Positions 17,457-25,705 of a DNA stretch of 64,000 nucleotides are shown here, in pieces. The number at the start of each line of letters is the position of its first letter. Positions within the stretch are counted from its first letter, which is position 1. Under the pieces are notes generated by a model. It had not been told where the DNA came from, did not search any database, and saw only the letters and a list, made by a program, of their open reading frames with translations. The stretch covers positions 56,832 to 120,831 of the forward strand of contig JBOGOC010000083.1 of NCBI GenBank assembly GCA_050747525.1. Direction: 5' to 3'. This DNA is from JBOGOC01 sp050747525 (GTDB taxonomy: Bacteria > Acidobacteriota > Polarisedimenticolia > JACPZX01 > DASXTC01). The translations under genes and the position numbers were made by a program.

Positions 17457-18778
17457 TGGACATCACGACCCTTCTGGGCTTCATCTTCATACTCGGCGCG
17501 CTCATCTTCATCCACGAGTCGGGGCACTACTTCATGGCCAAGCTGCTGGGCATCCGGGTGGAGGTCTTCTCCCTCGGGTTCGGCCCCAAGCTGCTGAAGT
17601 TCAACAAGGGGGGGACCGAGTACTGCATCTCCGCGCTTCCCCTGGGCGGCTACGTCAAGATGCTCGGGGAAAGCCCCGACGAGTCCCTGCGCGGGAGCCC
17701 CGAGGAGTTCCAGTCCCGCAAGAAGTGGGAGCGCTTCCTGGTCCTGGTCATGGGGGCCCTGCTGAACATCGTGCTGGCCGTGGTCCTGATGGCCGGGCTC
17801 TTCATGCACGGGGTGGCCGAGCCGCTCTACCAGGTGAGCGCCGCCGTGGTGGGAGGGCTCGATCCCAACGGAGCCGCCATCGAGGCCGGGGTTCAGGTGG
17901 GCGACGAGATCGTGGCCATCAACGGCGAGGAGGTCCCCACGTGGCGCGACATGCATCTTGTGGTCGCGCTCAACCCGGGCAAGAGGCTCGATCTCAGCAT
18001 CCTGCGCAACGGGGAGAAGATCTCGGTCCCCGTGACCGTGCGCACCGATCCGCGGGATCGGATCGGCGTGCTGGGGATCGAGCCGAGCCATCGCATCGCC
18101 GTCGATCAGGTCGTTGCCGGCGGGGCCGCGGAGTCCGCCGGGATGCAATCGGGCGACGTGCTGCTCGCGGTGGAGGGGGAGGATCTCAAGGGACGCGCGG
18201 GATACGAGAAGCTGCTCCAACAGCTGACGGCGAGCATCGGACGGCCCCTGAACGTGCGCGTCGACCGGGGAGGGCAGGTCCTCGAGGTCCAGCTCACCCC
18301 CGCTGCCGGCAAAGACGACTCCGAGTCGAAGGCCGACATCGGCGCCACGCTCACCCTGCCCATGGGCATCCGCAAGTACGGGCCCATCGAAGCGGTCACG
18401 CACAGCGTGGCGCACAACTGGAAGTCGGCGGGCGTGCTGTTCCTGACCCTCAAGAAGCTGGTGGCAGGGCAGCTCTCACCCCGCACCCTTTCCGGCCCCA
18501 TCGAGATCTACCGGCTCACCGGAGAATCGCTGCGCGGCGGGTGGATCACCTACGTGAACCTGATGGCGCTCATCAGCCTTCAGCTGGGGATCATCAACCT
18601 GCTCCCGATCCCGGTGCTGGACGGCGGCCACATCTTCATCCTGCTCGTGGAAGGGATCATCCGGCGCGACCTCTCGATGAAGCTCAAGGAGCGCGTGCTG
18701 CAGTTCGGCTTCATCCTGCTTCTGATCATCATGGGCGGGGTCATCTACATGGACCTCTACAAGTACATCAACTTCTGA
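17456..18778 (+). CDS. rseP: Site-2 intramembrane zinc metalloprotease RseP
   Basis: A 440-residue protease that cuts membrane anti-sigma factors within the bilayer. The zinc motif is HESGH (residues 20-24) in the first helix, and the third ligand is in PVLDGGHIF (about 387). Two PDZ domains lie between, at about 120-205 and 215-290. The start shares TGATG with dxr; a longer open frame begins at 17381 inside dxr and is not supported. It could act on the anti-sigma factor encoded at 12332-13117, which is an inference from co-location. Confidence 0.94.
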   Translation: MDITTLLGFIFILGALIFIHESGHYFMAKLLGIRVEVFSLGFGPKLLKFNKGGTEYCISALPLGGYVKMLGESPDESLRGSPEEFQSRKKWERFLVLVMGALLNIVLAVVLMAGLFMHGVAEPLYQVSAAVVGGLDPNGAAIEAGVQVGDEIVAINGEEVPTWRDMHLVVALNPGKRLDLSILRNGEKISVPVTVRTDPRDRIGVLGIEPSHRIAVDQVVAGGAAESAGMQSGDVLLAVEGEDLKGRAGYEKLLQQLTASIGRPLNVRVDRGGQVLEVQLTPAAGKDDSESKADIGATLTLPMGIRKYGPIEAVTHSVAHNWKSAGVLFLTLKKLVAGQLSPRTLSGPIEIYRLTGESLRGGWITYVNLMALISLQLGIINLLPIPVLDGGHIFILLVEGIIRRDLSMKLKERVLQFGFILLLIIMGGVIYMDLYKYINF

Positions 18779-18978
18779 AGGTAGCCGGGGGCACCCTCTT
18801 CTGCATACGCGGCCATCTGCGCGGACTTCCGTGACAACGGGTCTTTCCTGTTTTCCTCGTCCGCTCCCTATGGTATGTTGCGTCCGTTCGGCCGGGGCTC
18901 TGCGGGTACCCAGCCGAGACATCGCCACCGGATAGAAAAAGCATAGCAATTCGCATATTTGTCAGGCTTCGCTTTGCA

Positions 18979-19007
18979 TTGTCAAAACGAAGTCCGACGC
19001 GTATCTT
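18979..19007 (+). promoter_or_regulatory. Promoter of the subtilase gene
   Basis: TTGTCA (18979-18984), a 17-base spacer and TATCTT (19002-19007). Transcription would start near 19014, after the first ATG of the open frame, which supports translation from 19033. The rest of the 254-base gap after rseP shows no gene. Confidence 0.5.
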
Positions 19008-19032
19008 CTTCCGGGACACCCCCGGAGGCCCG

Positions 19033-21144
19033 ATGACGCCGCGCGCCGCCACCTTGACGCTCTGCCTGTCGCTTCTGACCTCCTCCGCCCCGCCGCTCGC
19101 CGCGGACGAGCCGGTCCGCCTTCTCGTGAAGTCACGTTCGGGGAAGGCCGCCGCGCGTCTCGATGAGGTGCTTGCGCGCTCTTCTCTCTATTCGGCCCGC
19201 GTCCGGTGGACCTCGCGCTTCACGTCATGGAAGGTGGTCGAGCTGGAGCAAGGAACAGATGTGGCTCGGGCCTCGCGATGGCTGGCCTCCGATCCTTCGG
19301 TGGCCGCCGTGGAGGTCGAAGGAATGGCCCGCATCGGCGCGGTGGTCCCCGACGACATGAGCGCGGCCCAGTGGTTCCTGGACAACACCGGGCAGGCGGT
19401 GAACGGAGCCGGCGGAGCCAACGATGCCGACATCGACGCTCCGGAGGCCTGGGATCTGACTCAGGGAAGCCGTGACATCGTCGTCGCGATTCTCGACACG
19501 GGCGTTTCCGCCCAGCATCCCGACCTGCAGGCCAACGTGCGTGAGGCGTTCGGCACGGGTGGCTCGGGATTCGGGGATGACACGGGGATGGGGCATGGCA
19601 CCCCTGTGGCGGGGATCATCGGCGCGGTGGGGGACAACGGACTGGGCATGGCCGGCATCAACTGGCGTGTGTCCCTGCTGTCCGCCAAGGTCTGCGACCG
19701 GCGGGGCCGGTGCCCCTACGGCGCCATCCTGGAAGGGCTCGACCGCGCCATGGCGGCCGGCGCGCGCGTCGTGAACATGAGCTTCACGTGCGACGAGCAT
19801 CAGGACCCCGCCACTGGAGAGTGCGGAGCGTTTCGCCCGGGAGCCTGCCGTTCGGCCGCCCTGCGCGAGGCACTGGAGGCCGCGGGCGACGCGGGGATCC
19901 TCGTCACCACCGCGGCGGGCAACTGCGGGGCCAACGTCGAAGAGCGAGCCTCGGCGTTGCCCTGCGCATACGACCTGGACAACGTGCTGTGCGTTGCGGC
20001 CACCGACGCGCGCGACGAGCTGGCGGCGTTCAGCAATCACGGGGCCCGGCACGTGAGGCTGGCGGCACCCGGCACCGAGATCGTCTCGCTGGGAGCCCGC
20101 GACGCGGGACTCTTCCTCTGGAACGGCACGTCGTTCGCGTCACCCATGGCGGGAGGCGTGGCGGCCCTGCTCCTCTCTCGCCAGAGCGGCTTCACTCCGC
20201 AGGCCATCGTGGAGCGCCTCACCGCTGGGGATCGGCTGGCTTCTCTCGACGGCCTGGTGAAAGGCGCGGTCCGCCTGAACGCGATGGAGGCCGTGTCGGA
20301 CCTTTTCGTCTCGCCCCGCCGGATCCCGGCCGCCGGCCCGGCCGCGGGGGGACTGGTGGGTGATTTCGACGGGGACGGCGTGGCGGAGCTGTGCGAGGTC
20401 TCATCCCGCGGATACCTCGTGTCGCACCCTGATGCCGCCGCCCCGGAGCCGCGCTTCTGGTCTCGCGAGGGAGGCACCTCGGCCGCGGTGGTGGGTGATT
20501 TCGACGGAGACGGCCTGGACGACATCGCGCGCGGGTCGCGTTCCGGGATTCAGGTCATGCGGTCGACCGGGGACGGCTTCGAGGCTCCGCGGCGCTGGGT
20601 GAACGCCGCCTGGAAACACTGGACCCTGGCCGGGGACGTGAATGGAGACGGCCGCGACGACCTGGTGCGCTACCGCGGCGATCGGATTTTCTCCGTCTCC
20701 CTCTCGACCGGAACGTCCTTCTCGTCGTCCGCCAGGTGGGCGCGCATTTCGCCGGGGACGGCCCAGACGCTGGCCGACCTGGACGGGGACGGCAGGAAGG
20801 ACCTGGTCACCGTGGGGAGTGGCCTCCTCACGATGCTGCGCTCCACCGGGTCGTCCTTCTCGCCCATGGCCACGCAGCCGGCCCCTCTTGCCTGGCGTCT
20901 CATTGCAGGGGACGTCGATGCCGATGGCCGTGACGATCTCGCGCGCCTGGATGCGGATGGGTGCTGGCGGGTGTCGGTCTTCGCGGACGGAACGCTGCAG
21001 CCGGCCCGTCCCTGGGCCTGCCTGCCGCAGAAGGCTCTGTGGGGCGGCGGCCTGGCCGACACGGACGGTGACGGGCGAGCCGACCTTGTGGGGCTCTCCA
21101 CCTCCGGCAGCCGCGACTGGCAGCTTCTGAATTCCCGCCGCTGA
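19033..21144 (+). CDS. Secreted subtilisin-like serine protease with FG-GAP/VCBS-like repeats
   Basis: This 703-residue secreted protein has a signal peptide (residues 1-23), a propeptide-like region (about 27-100) and an S8 catalytic domain (about 115-420). The triad is complete: D155 (AILDTGV), H188 (GMGHGTPVAG) and S367 (GTSFASPMAGG). The C-terminal third carries repeated calcium-binding-like units (GDFDGDGVAE, GDFDGDGLDD, GDVNGDGRDD, ADLDGDGRKD, GDVDADGRDD, ADTDGDGRAD) typical of FG-GAP/VCBS blades. It probably acts as an extracellular protease with a beta-propeller binding domain. Start at 19033 has GGAGG 4 bases upstream and follows the readable promoter. Confidence 0.9.
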   Translation: MTPRAATLTLCLSLLTSSAPPLAADEPVRLLVKSRSGKAAARLDEVLARSSLYSARVRWTSRFTSWKVVELEQGTDVARASRWLASDPSVAAVEVEGMARIGAVVPDDMSAAQWFLDNTGQAVNGAGGANDADIDAPEAWDLTQGSRDIVVAILDTGVSAQHPDLQANVREAFGTGGSGFGDDTGMGHGTPVAGIIGAVGDNGLGMAGINWRVSLLSAKVCDRRGRCPYGAILEGLDRAMAAGARVVNMSFTCDEHQDPATGECGAFRPGACRSAALREALEAAGDAGILVTTAAGNCGANVEERASALPCAYDLDNVLCVAATDARDELAAFSNHGARHVRLAAPGTEIVSLGARDAGLFLWNGTSFASPMAGGVAALLLSRQSGFTPQAIVERLTAGDRLASLDGLVKGAVRLNAMEAVSDLFVSPRRIPAAGPAAGGLVGDFDGDGVAELCEVSSRGYLVSHPDAAAPEPRFWSREGGTSAAVVGDFDGDGLDDIARGSRSGIQVMRSTGDGFEAPRRWVNAAWKHWTLAGDVNGDGRDDLVRYRGDRIFSVSLSTGTSFSSSARWARISPGTAQTLADLDGDGRKDLVTVGSGLLTMLRSTGSSFSPMATQPAPLAWRLIAGDVDADGRDDLARLDADGCWRVSVFADGTLQPARPWACLPQKALWGGGLADTDGDGRADLVGLSTSGSRDWQLLNSRR

Positions 21145-21174
21145 TCCCCCCGCCTGAGGTACGATGACCTTGTC

Positions 21175-21657
21175 ATGAAGACCGATCTCGAGACCCGCTC
21201 CAGGAACACTCCCGACCGCTCCACCGGTGCGTCCGGGGGGAGCGGACGTCCCGGTGCGTTCGTCATGGGGCTCGTCCGGCTGCTCCTGTCCTTCGTCTTC
21301 CGGGTCTTCCGATCCTCCGGCGCCTGGAAAGAAGCTGTGCGCCGGGCCACCTCGCATCCGGAGGTCGTGCGCGCCCTGGGACAGCCTGTCCGCCCGGGCC
21401 CCTGGGTCGGAGGGCACATACGGGTCAGCGGGCCGGATGGCGATGCCGCCTTCACGGCCCCCCTGCATGGCAGCCTCGCGGACGCCGCACTGCGGGCCGT
21501 GGCGCGCCGGGTCGAAGGAGTGTGGCGATTCGACGTGCTCCAGGTTCAGGTGCGCGGCGGTGGGTGCATCGACCTTCTGGCGGAATCCGCACCGCGCGTG
21601 ACGGGCCGGCCGGCTCCAGCGCTTCCTCCCGCGTCCCGGCGCCTGCCTCCCGGCTGA
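21175..21657 (+). CDS. Coa1-like membrane-anchored protein
   Basis: A 160-residue protein with one hydrophobic segment (about 29-46, FVMGLVRLLLSFVFRVF) followed by a small alpha/beta domain. The segment HPEVVRALGQPVRPGPWVGG, then VSGPDGDAAFTAPLHGS and FDVLQVQV, resembles the Coa1/Tim21-like fold, named for a cytochrome oxidase assembly factor. No oxidase genes are nearby, so the role is unknown. The first 27 residues are low in complexity. A -10-like TACGAT lies at 21160-21165, 9 bases before the ATG, and no Shine-Dalgarno sequence is seen. Confidence 0.65.
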   Translation: MKTDLETRSRNTPDRSTGASGGSGRPGAFVMGLVRLLLSFVFRVFRSSGAWKEAVRRATSHPEVVRALGQPVRPGPWVGGHIRVSGPDGDAAFTAPLHGSLADAALRAVARRVEGVWRFDVLQVQVRGGGCIDLLAESAPRVTGRPAPALPPASRRLPPG

Positions 21658-21670
21658 TCTCTCGCCGACA

Positions 21671-24022
21671 TCAAGGACGCTGGGTCTGCCACAGGGTCAC
21701 CACCGTGCGCGGGATGCGGATCTCCGGCGGTGGCCAGGTCCCCAGAGCGATCCGTTCATCGAAGAAGACGATGGGAGAGTCGGCCCCGGGGCCCGACTGG
21801 ATGAACGAGCCTCCCGCGACCAGGCTCCCATAGTGAGCGGCGCTCCCCTGCGCCACGATGTCGCCGGCGTTGTAGAGGATCCCGAACAGGTTGATCGACG
21901 TGGTCATGGGAAGACCGATCTCGTCGCGCCACGTGGTCGTCGACCCTGCATAGCGCTCTCCCTCCACCGAGGTGGCCTCCGCGTCCCCCTCGGCGAGGGG
22001 ATGTCGATGGAACTCGTCGCTGGCCGAGCCGGTGTCCGTGGAGAGAGCGTACTGGAGGTTCACGAAGGCCTCCGTCGAGCCGTGACGGCGATCTCCGTCG
22101 ACGTCGTCATAGGGCTCGCCGGGAGGCAGAATCACGCGGGGCACTCCGCCTGCTCCGTCCACCGCGATGGAGACGGCGTTCAGATAAATGAAGCCCGCCG
22201 TGCTCCACTCGCCCCCTTCAATGAGCACGGCCGGCGTCAGGTTGGAGCCGTCGGGGGGACGGCCGTCGGCGGTGTCGAAGAAGAAGATCCCGTGGCGGCC
22301 ATGAGTCCACTCCCTCACGCTTCGTGCGGGTCCCGTGCCGTCCAGCCTGAACAGGCCGGTCTGAGGATCGAACGCGTGGTAGCGCGCGGCGGCGTCACCG
22401 GCCAGCGAGGTCGAGGCCAGCCGCTTCCACAAGGCATACTCGAAACGGGGACAGCCCACACCGGCGACGCGCTGGAAGATGTTGCTGTGATCCCGGTCGC
22501 CCGGGTTTGCCGGATCGAAGGGAAACGGCTGGTCCTGGAGAGCCTCCCATCCCGTCAGCTCACCTCCCGCCAGCACCTGGAGCCATGGATCCTCGAGCCG
22601 CGTGATGGGTCCCGTCTCCCAGGTCGTCAGGTCCGCTCCGCTGATGTGGCGCCGGACTCCGGTGAAGGGATGACCGCTCGCCAGATGGGCATCCAGCTCG
22701 TCCATGGTGGCGGGGAGCGTGACGTTTCCCGCCGCGGTCACCGGCCCCCAGCGGCCTCGCATCCGCCCCGTCACGGTCAGATCGCCGCATGCGGCCAGGG
22801 GGCCACGCGGGTGGTTGAAGGGGATCTCCGCCAGCCCCATCCGGACCACCGATGTGGCGACCGGCTGCTGTCCCACAGGCACCACCGGGATCCCACCATC
22901 CAGGATGAGCCGCGGGTAGAGGGAGGCGGTCACCGTGACGGTGGCCATTCCCAGCCTGAGCGTGCCGCTCATCGGAGGAGCGTGAACCTCGATACGATCC
23001 AGGCGTCCGGCCGTGGCCTGATCCTCGAACAGGATCGCGTTAATCCGATCGAGCAGATCCACGGTCCCCGGCTGGTCCTCCAGAACGAGATCGGCGGCCC
23101 CTTCCGAGCCCATGAGCGACGTCACGGTGTCCCCACGGAAAGGCTTCTGGAACAGGTCGAGGTGGGGAAGGCCGGGCGACACCAGGCGCCCCTGGCGGTA
23201 GAGCTCGCGTCCAGGAGAGCCGTCCGCGGCCACAGCCGGGGTGGCCGGGTCACCGTCGGTGTCGAGACGCCGCAGGGTGCGCCTGAAAAGCGCCGCGTCC
23301 CTGAGGTCGAACTGCTCCAGAAAGCGATGACGCACGCTGGAGGTGTCGGCCGGGTCGCCCGACACTGGAGCATCGAACCATCGCTTCACCGCCCTCGCAC
23401 CCGACTCGGCGACGCGCAGCACCGCCTCCCGGTCGCGTGCCCGTGCCGGGATGCGCTGGGAGACGTCCGCGATCTGCATCACCGCCAGACCGAGCGCCGC
23501 CAGGGTCGCTGAAACCACGAGCGCCAGAACGAGTGCCCCGCCCCCTTCGCCGGATGGGCCGCGCGGAGCCGGCGTCAGGATGCGGCCGTCTTCGTCCAGC
23601 CGGGTGATCCTGCGGGCGCCGGGAGAGGGTCGCCGCCGGCCGGAGACCGGCTCGCGGGTGAGCACGCGGCACGCCAGTGCGTGTCCCATGCCGCGAATCT
23701 CCTGGATGCACGACTGCAGGGTTCGCACCTCGTCGATCGGCAGGAGCCCGAGCTCCTGGCAGATCAACAGCTGCGTCTCCAGCACGCACAGCTCGCCGGA
23801 CACCTGATCCAGCGAGCCCAGGGCCTGGCGCGCAGAGCCTCCGGCCTGTCCGCGCGCGATCGTGGCGGGAAGGCTGCTCGACGTCTCGACGAGCCGCTGC
23901 GCCATGAACCGGGCGCCGGGCCCCTTCAGGATTCGCGTGAGCTTCAGGATCTCAAGGGCGAGATCGAAGCACGCGGCCCAGATGGGCATCCGCCGGCAGG
24001 GAGGCTCACCGGCCCGCTTCAC
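21671..24022 (-). CDS. Fusion of four-helix-bundle (23S-IVP/Avd-like) domain and PilX-like pilus protein
   Basis: This 783-residue protein starts at a GTG that overlaps the stop of the GspH-like gene (GTGA), with GGAGG 5 bases upstream. Residues about 12-115 match the four-helix-bundle protein family related to 23S rRNA intervening-sequence proteins and Avd (IWAACFDLALEILKLT, then SLPATIARG, then LDQVSGELCVLETQLLI). A proline/arginine-rich linker follows. A single membrane helix at about 153-172 (GGALVLALVVSATLAALGLAVM) and the segment after it resemble PilX N-termini. The remaining 570 residues are a beta-rich, exported-looking region. A PilX-like protein normally begins at that helix, and no ATG, GTG or TTG occurs just before it. 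I infer a true fusion or the loss of an intergenic stop. Confidence 0.7.
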   Translation of the reverse strand: MKRAGEPPCRRMPIWAACFDLALEILKLTRILKGPGARFMAQRLVETSSSLPATIARGQAGGSARQALGSLDQVSGELCVLETQLLICQELGLLPIDEVRTLQSCIQEIRGMGHALACRVLTREPVSGRRRPSPGARRITRLDEDGRILTPAPRGPSGEGGGALVLALVVSATLAALGLAVMQIADVSQRIPARARDREAVLRVAESGARAVKRWFDAPVSGDPADTSSVRHRFLEQFDLRDAALFRRTLRRLDTDGDPATPAVAADGSPGRELYRQGRLVSPGLPHLDLFQKPFRGDTVTSLMGSEGAADLVLEDQPGTVDLLDRINAILFEDQATAGRLDRIEVHAPPMSGTLRLGMATVTVTASLYPRLILDGGIPVVPVGQQPVATSVVRMGLAEIPFNHPRGPLAACGDLTVTGRMRGRWGPVTAAGNVTLPATMDELDAHLASGHPFTGVRRHISGADLTTWETGPITRLEDPWLQVLAGGELTGWEALQDQPFPFDPANPGDRDHSNIFQRVAGVGCPRFEYALWKRLASTSLAGDAAARYHAFDPQTGLFRLDGTGPARSVREWTHGRHGIFFFDTADGRPPDGSNLTPAVLIEGGEWSTAGFIYLNAVSIAVDGAGGVPRVILPPGEPYDDVDGDRRHGSTEAFVNLQYALSTDTGSASDEFHRHPLAEGDAEATSVEGERYAGSTTTWRDEIGLPMTTSINLFGILYNAGDIVAQGSAAHYGSLVAGGSFIQSGPGADSPIVFFDERIALGTWPPPEIRIPRTVVTLWQTQRP

Positions 24023-24594
24023 GCGAGCCTCCAGCCATGCGATCGATCCCAACGCCACACGCGCACGCGTCCGGTCGCGCCGCTGACGACGATGGCCCTC
24101 ATGGCGAATCCATCCGTGAGGTAGAGAGTCCCGGCGCTCCCTTCGCCGGTAGGTGAGGCCGAGAAGATGTCGGAGCCTCCGAAGGCGATGGGATCGTCGG
24201 CGAACGTCAGCACCCCGGAAGCCGGCGGGATGCGGGGGATGGGGGGGCCCGCGGCGATCCCCAGGCTCACTCCCGGATGCCGGGAAGCCATCTCGACCAG
24301 AGGGCCCAGCGCCCGATCCTGGCCGGCCACGATGGCCGCGCTGGTGATCGAGCGATCCCCGGATGTGTCCACGTGGAAGCGCCACTGCCCGCCTCGTGGG
24401 CTCCTGGCGAAGAGGATCCCCGTGGAGCGCCCACGCGCCAGAGCCTCCATGCGCGCCCGGTGAACCTCCATCGCCAGCGCGCGTGCCGCTCCATCGAGGC
24501 GCCAGGCGCGCGCCATCTCCGCTGAAACCGGGGCCGCCATGGCCAGGGCGAGGGAGGCGATGGTCAGGGCGGCGATGATCTCGGGAAAGGACAT
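24019..24594 (-). CDS. GspH/FimT-like pseudopilin
   Basis: A 191-residue pilin-like protein. The N-terminal helix SFPEIIAALTIASLALAMAAP followed by a charged helix RALAMEVHRARMEALARG is the GspH/FimT pattern, and a beta-rich globular domain follows. The Glu sits at position 5 counting from the initiator Met, as in mature pilins, but there is no leader and no Gly before it in this frame. The start may be misplaced or the leader lost. The stop overlaps the start of the fusion gene (GTGA), so the two are coupled. The ComEA-like gene lies upstream on the same strand, 92 bases away. Confidence 0.75.
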   Translation of the reverse strand: MSFPEIIAALTIASLALAMAAPVSAEMARAWRLDGAARALAMEVHRARMEALARGRSTGILFARSPRGGQWRFHVDTSGDRSITSAAIVAGQDRALGPLVEMASRHPGVSLGIAAGPPIPRIPPASGVLTFADDPIAFGGSDIFSASPTGEGSAGTLYLTDGFAMRAIVVSGATGRVRVWRWDRSHGWRLA

Positions 24595-24642
24595 GGTGTC
24601 GCACCAGGGCGCAAGCGCCTTTGGAGACGATGGGTCGAGGCC

Positions 24643-24677
24643 GGGGCGCGGCGGCCGCTCCGTTGTCGCCGCGCCCC
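24643..24677. terminator. Strong GC hairpin after the ComEA-like gene
   Basis: GGGGCGCGGCGGC (24643-24655) pairs with GTCGCCGCGCCCC (24665-24677) over 13 positions with one G-T pair. It lies 9 bases after the stop of the ComEA-like gene and before the GspH-like gene. No U-tract follows, so termination may be partial. Confidence 0.45.
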
Positions 24678-24685
24678 GTGCGCGG

Positions 24686-25024
24686 CTACTTCCGCGCCTT
24701 CCCGGCGGTGAGTCGATCCCTGATGCGAGCCAGGGATTTCTCGCCGATCCCCTGCACCTTGATGAGATCTTCCACGGAGGCGTAGGCGCCGTTCTTGTCG
24801 CGGAACTCCACGATCCTCTGGGCGATCACCTCTCCGATCCCGGGCACGGACATGAGTTCCTCCACGCCGGCGGCGTTGATGTCCACCAGGCCGCCGGACT
24901 GGGCGGCCTTGCCTTCGGCCTGCTTCTCCGCCGCCAGAGCGATGGCCGGCCAGGACGCGGCCAGCGCCGCCGAGGCTGCCAGCGCGAGCCCCAGAACCAC
25001 GCGGCTGATGTGCATTCGATGCAT
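24686..25024 (-). CDS. Secreted ComEA-like helix-hairpin-helix protein
   Basis: A 112-residue protein with a signal peptide (VVLGLALAASAALAASWPAIALA) and tandem helix-hairpin-helix motifs: VDINAAGVEELMSVPGIGEVIAQRIVEFR and VEDLIKVQGIGEKSLARIRDRL. This matches the DNA-binding domain of ComEA, which binds incoming DNA during natural transformation; a different DNA-binding role is possible. The start is uncertain: ATG at 25036, 25024 or 25015. I chose 25024 because GGAGGA lies 4 bases upstream. It precedes two pilin-like genes on the same strand, which fits a DNA-uptake or type II/IV pilus context. Confidence 0.8.
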   Translation of the reverse strand: MHRMHISRVVLGLALAASAALAASWPAIALAAEKQAEGKAAQSGGLVDINAAGVEELMSVPGIGEVIAQRIVEFRDKNGAYASVEDLIKVQGIGEKSLARIRDRLTAGKARK

Positions 25025-25106
25025 GCATTCCTCCATGACGATGAGCGGGTTGACCGAGGGTGGGGGTAGCGGGGCGGGCGCACCCGCCATGCGCCCGCCG
25101 CCGCGT

Positions 25107-25159
25107 CCCTCGCCCGCAACCGGGGCGAGGGGAGAAGGTGGGGGGCCTTGCGGCCCCCC
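25107..25159. repeat. REP-like pair of GC-rich hairpins
   Basis: CCCTCGCCC (25107-25115) pairs with GGGCGAGGG (25123-25131) around a 7-base loop. After GAGAAGGT comes GGGGGGCC (25140-25147) pairing with GGCCCCCC (25152-25159) around TTGC. Both are perfect. The unit lies in a 216-base noncoding gap upstream of the ComEA-like gene and looks like a repetitive extragenic palindrome. No second copy is seen in this window. Confidence 0.45.
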
Positions 25160-25240
25160 TGGGGGGTGCTTCGGGGGAGACCGTGAGGAGAGCTGGTTGA
25201 TTGAGGAGGGCATCCCACGAAGAACCTCCAACTCGTTTCG

Positions 25241-25459
25241 TCAGCCGGCCCCCTCCTCGCGCGAGAGGGCCAGCGCCGTTTCCAGAAGTGACTCGTCCCC
25301 GGCGCATTCGTGCACGTGGCCGGACTGCTCGTCCTGAAGCCGGAACAGCGGCGTGCAGGAAAAGGTGTAACGGCGCCCCCCGATCTCGACCTTCCGCGTG
25401 CCCGTCCATGCACGGAACACGACGTCTCTGGCGTCGTCACGTCCTTTCCCTGCAGTCAT
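25241..25459 (-). CDS. Small hypothetical protein
   Basis: A possible 72-residue protein beginning MTAGKGRDDARDVVFRAW and ending in an acidic helix. GGAGG lies 5 bases before the ATG. The segment VEIGGRRYTFSCTPLFRL looks like a small beta-sheet protein rather than random translation. It has no family I recognise, no signal peptide and no membrane segment. A longer open frame to 25552 has no better start. It may be a real small gene or a chance ORF in GC-rich DNA. Confidence 0.35.
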   Translation of the reverse strand: MTAGKGRDDARDVVFRAWTGTRKVEIGGRRYTFSCTPLFRLQDEQSGHVHECAGDESLLETALALSREEGAG

Positions 25460-25687
25460 TCGGCCTCCGCCGCCCGGAACCAGAGCCGGGCTCGGCTTCC
25501 TGAAGAGCAATGGGAATGCCATGGACGTCCCGGCACGCCGCTCGCTGCTCAAGTCGAGCGCATTGCAGCGGTTGCGTCACGAAGCCGTCGGCCGTGGCCC
25601 GGGCACGCCGGGCCGAGTCCCGTCCGCCGGCGGACTGGAGGTGGCCGCCGTGTCACGCGGTGGGACACGGGGCCAGGCCGGGCCACG

Positions 25688-25696
25688 TGATATCCT
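25688..25696 (+). promoter_or_regulatory. Extended -10 element before the RsbU-like gene
   Basis: TGATATCCT fits TGnTAnnnT and ends 9 bases before the ATG at 25706. No -35 box or Shine-Dalgarno sequence is visible, consistent with a leaderless or nearly leaderless message. Confidence 0.4.
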
Positions 25697-25705
25697 CGCA
25701 ACCCG

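Noticed and set aside
18979..19032. Earlier start of the subtilase at 18979
   Set aside because: The -35 and -10 boxes overlap this interval, the extra residues are not signal-peptide-like, and 19033 has GGAGG.
23680..24022. Avd protein of a diversity-generating retroelement
   Set aside because: The four-helix bundle is of the same superfamily as Avd, but there is no reverse transcriptase and no template/variable repeat pair in the window.
24023..24604. N-terminal extension of the fusion gene in the open frame to 24604
   Set aside because: It overlaps the GspH-like gene in another frame and translates to an Arg/Gly/Pro-rich sequence; the GTG at 24022 has a good Shine-Dalgarno sequence.
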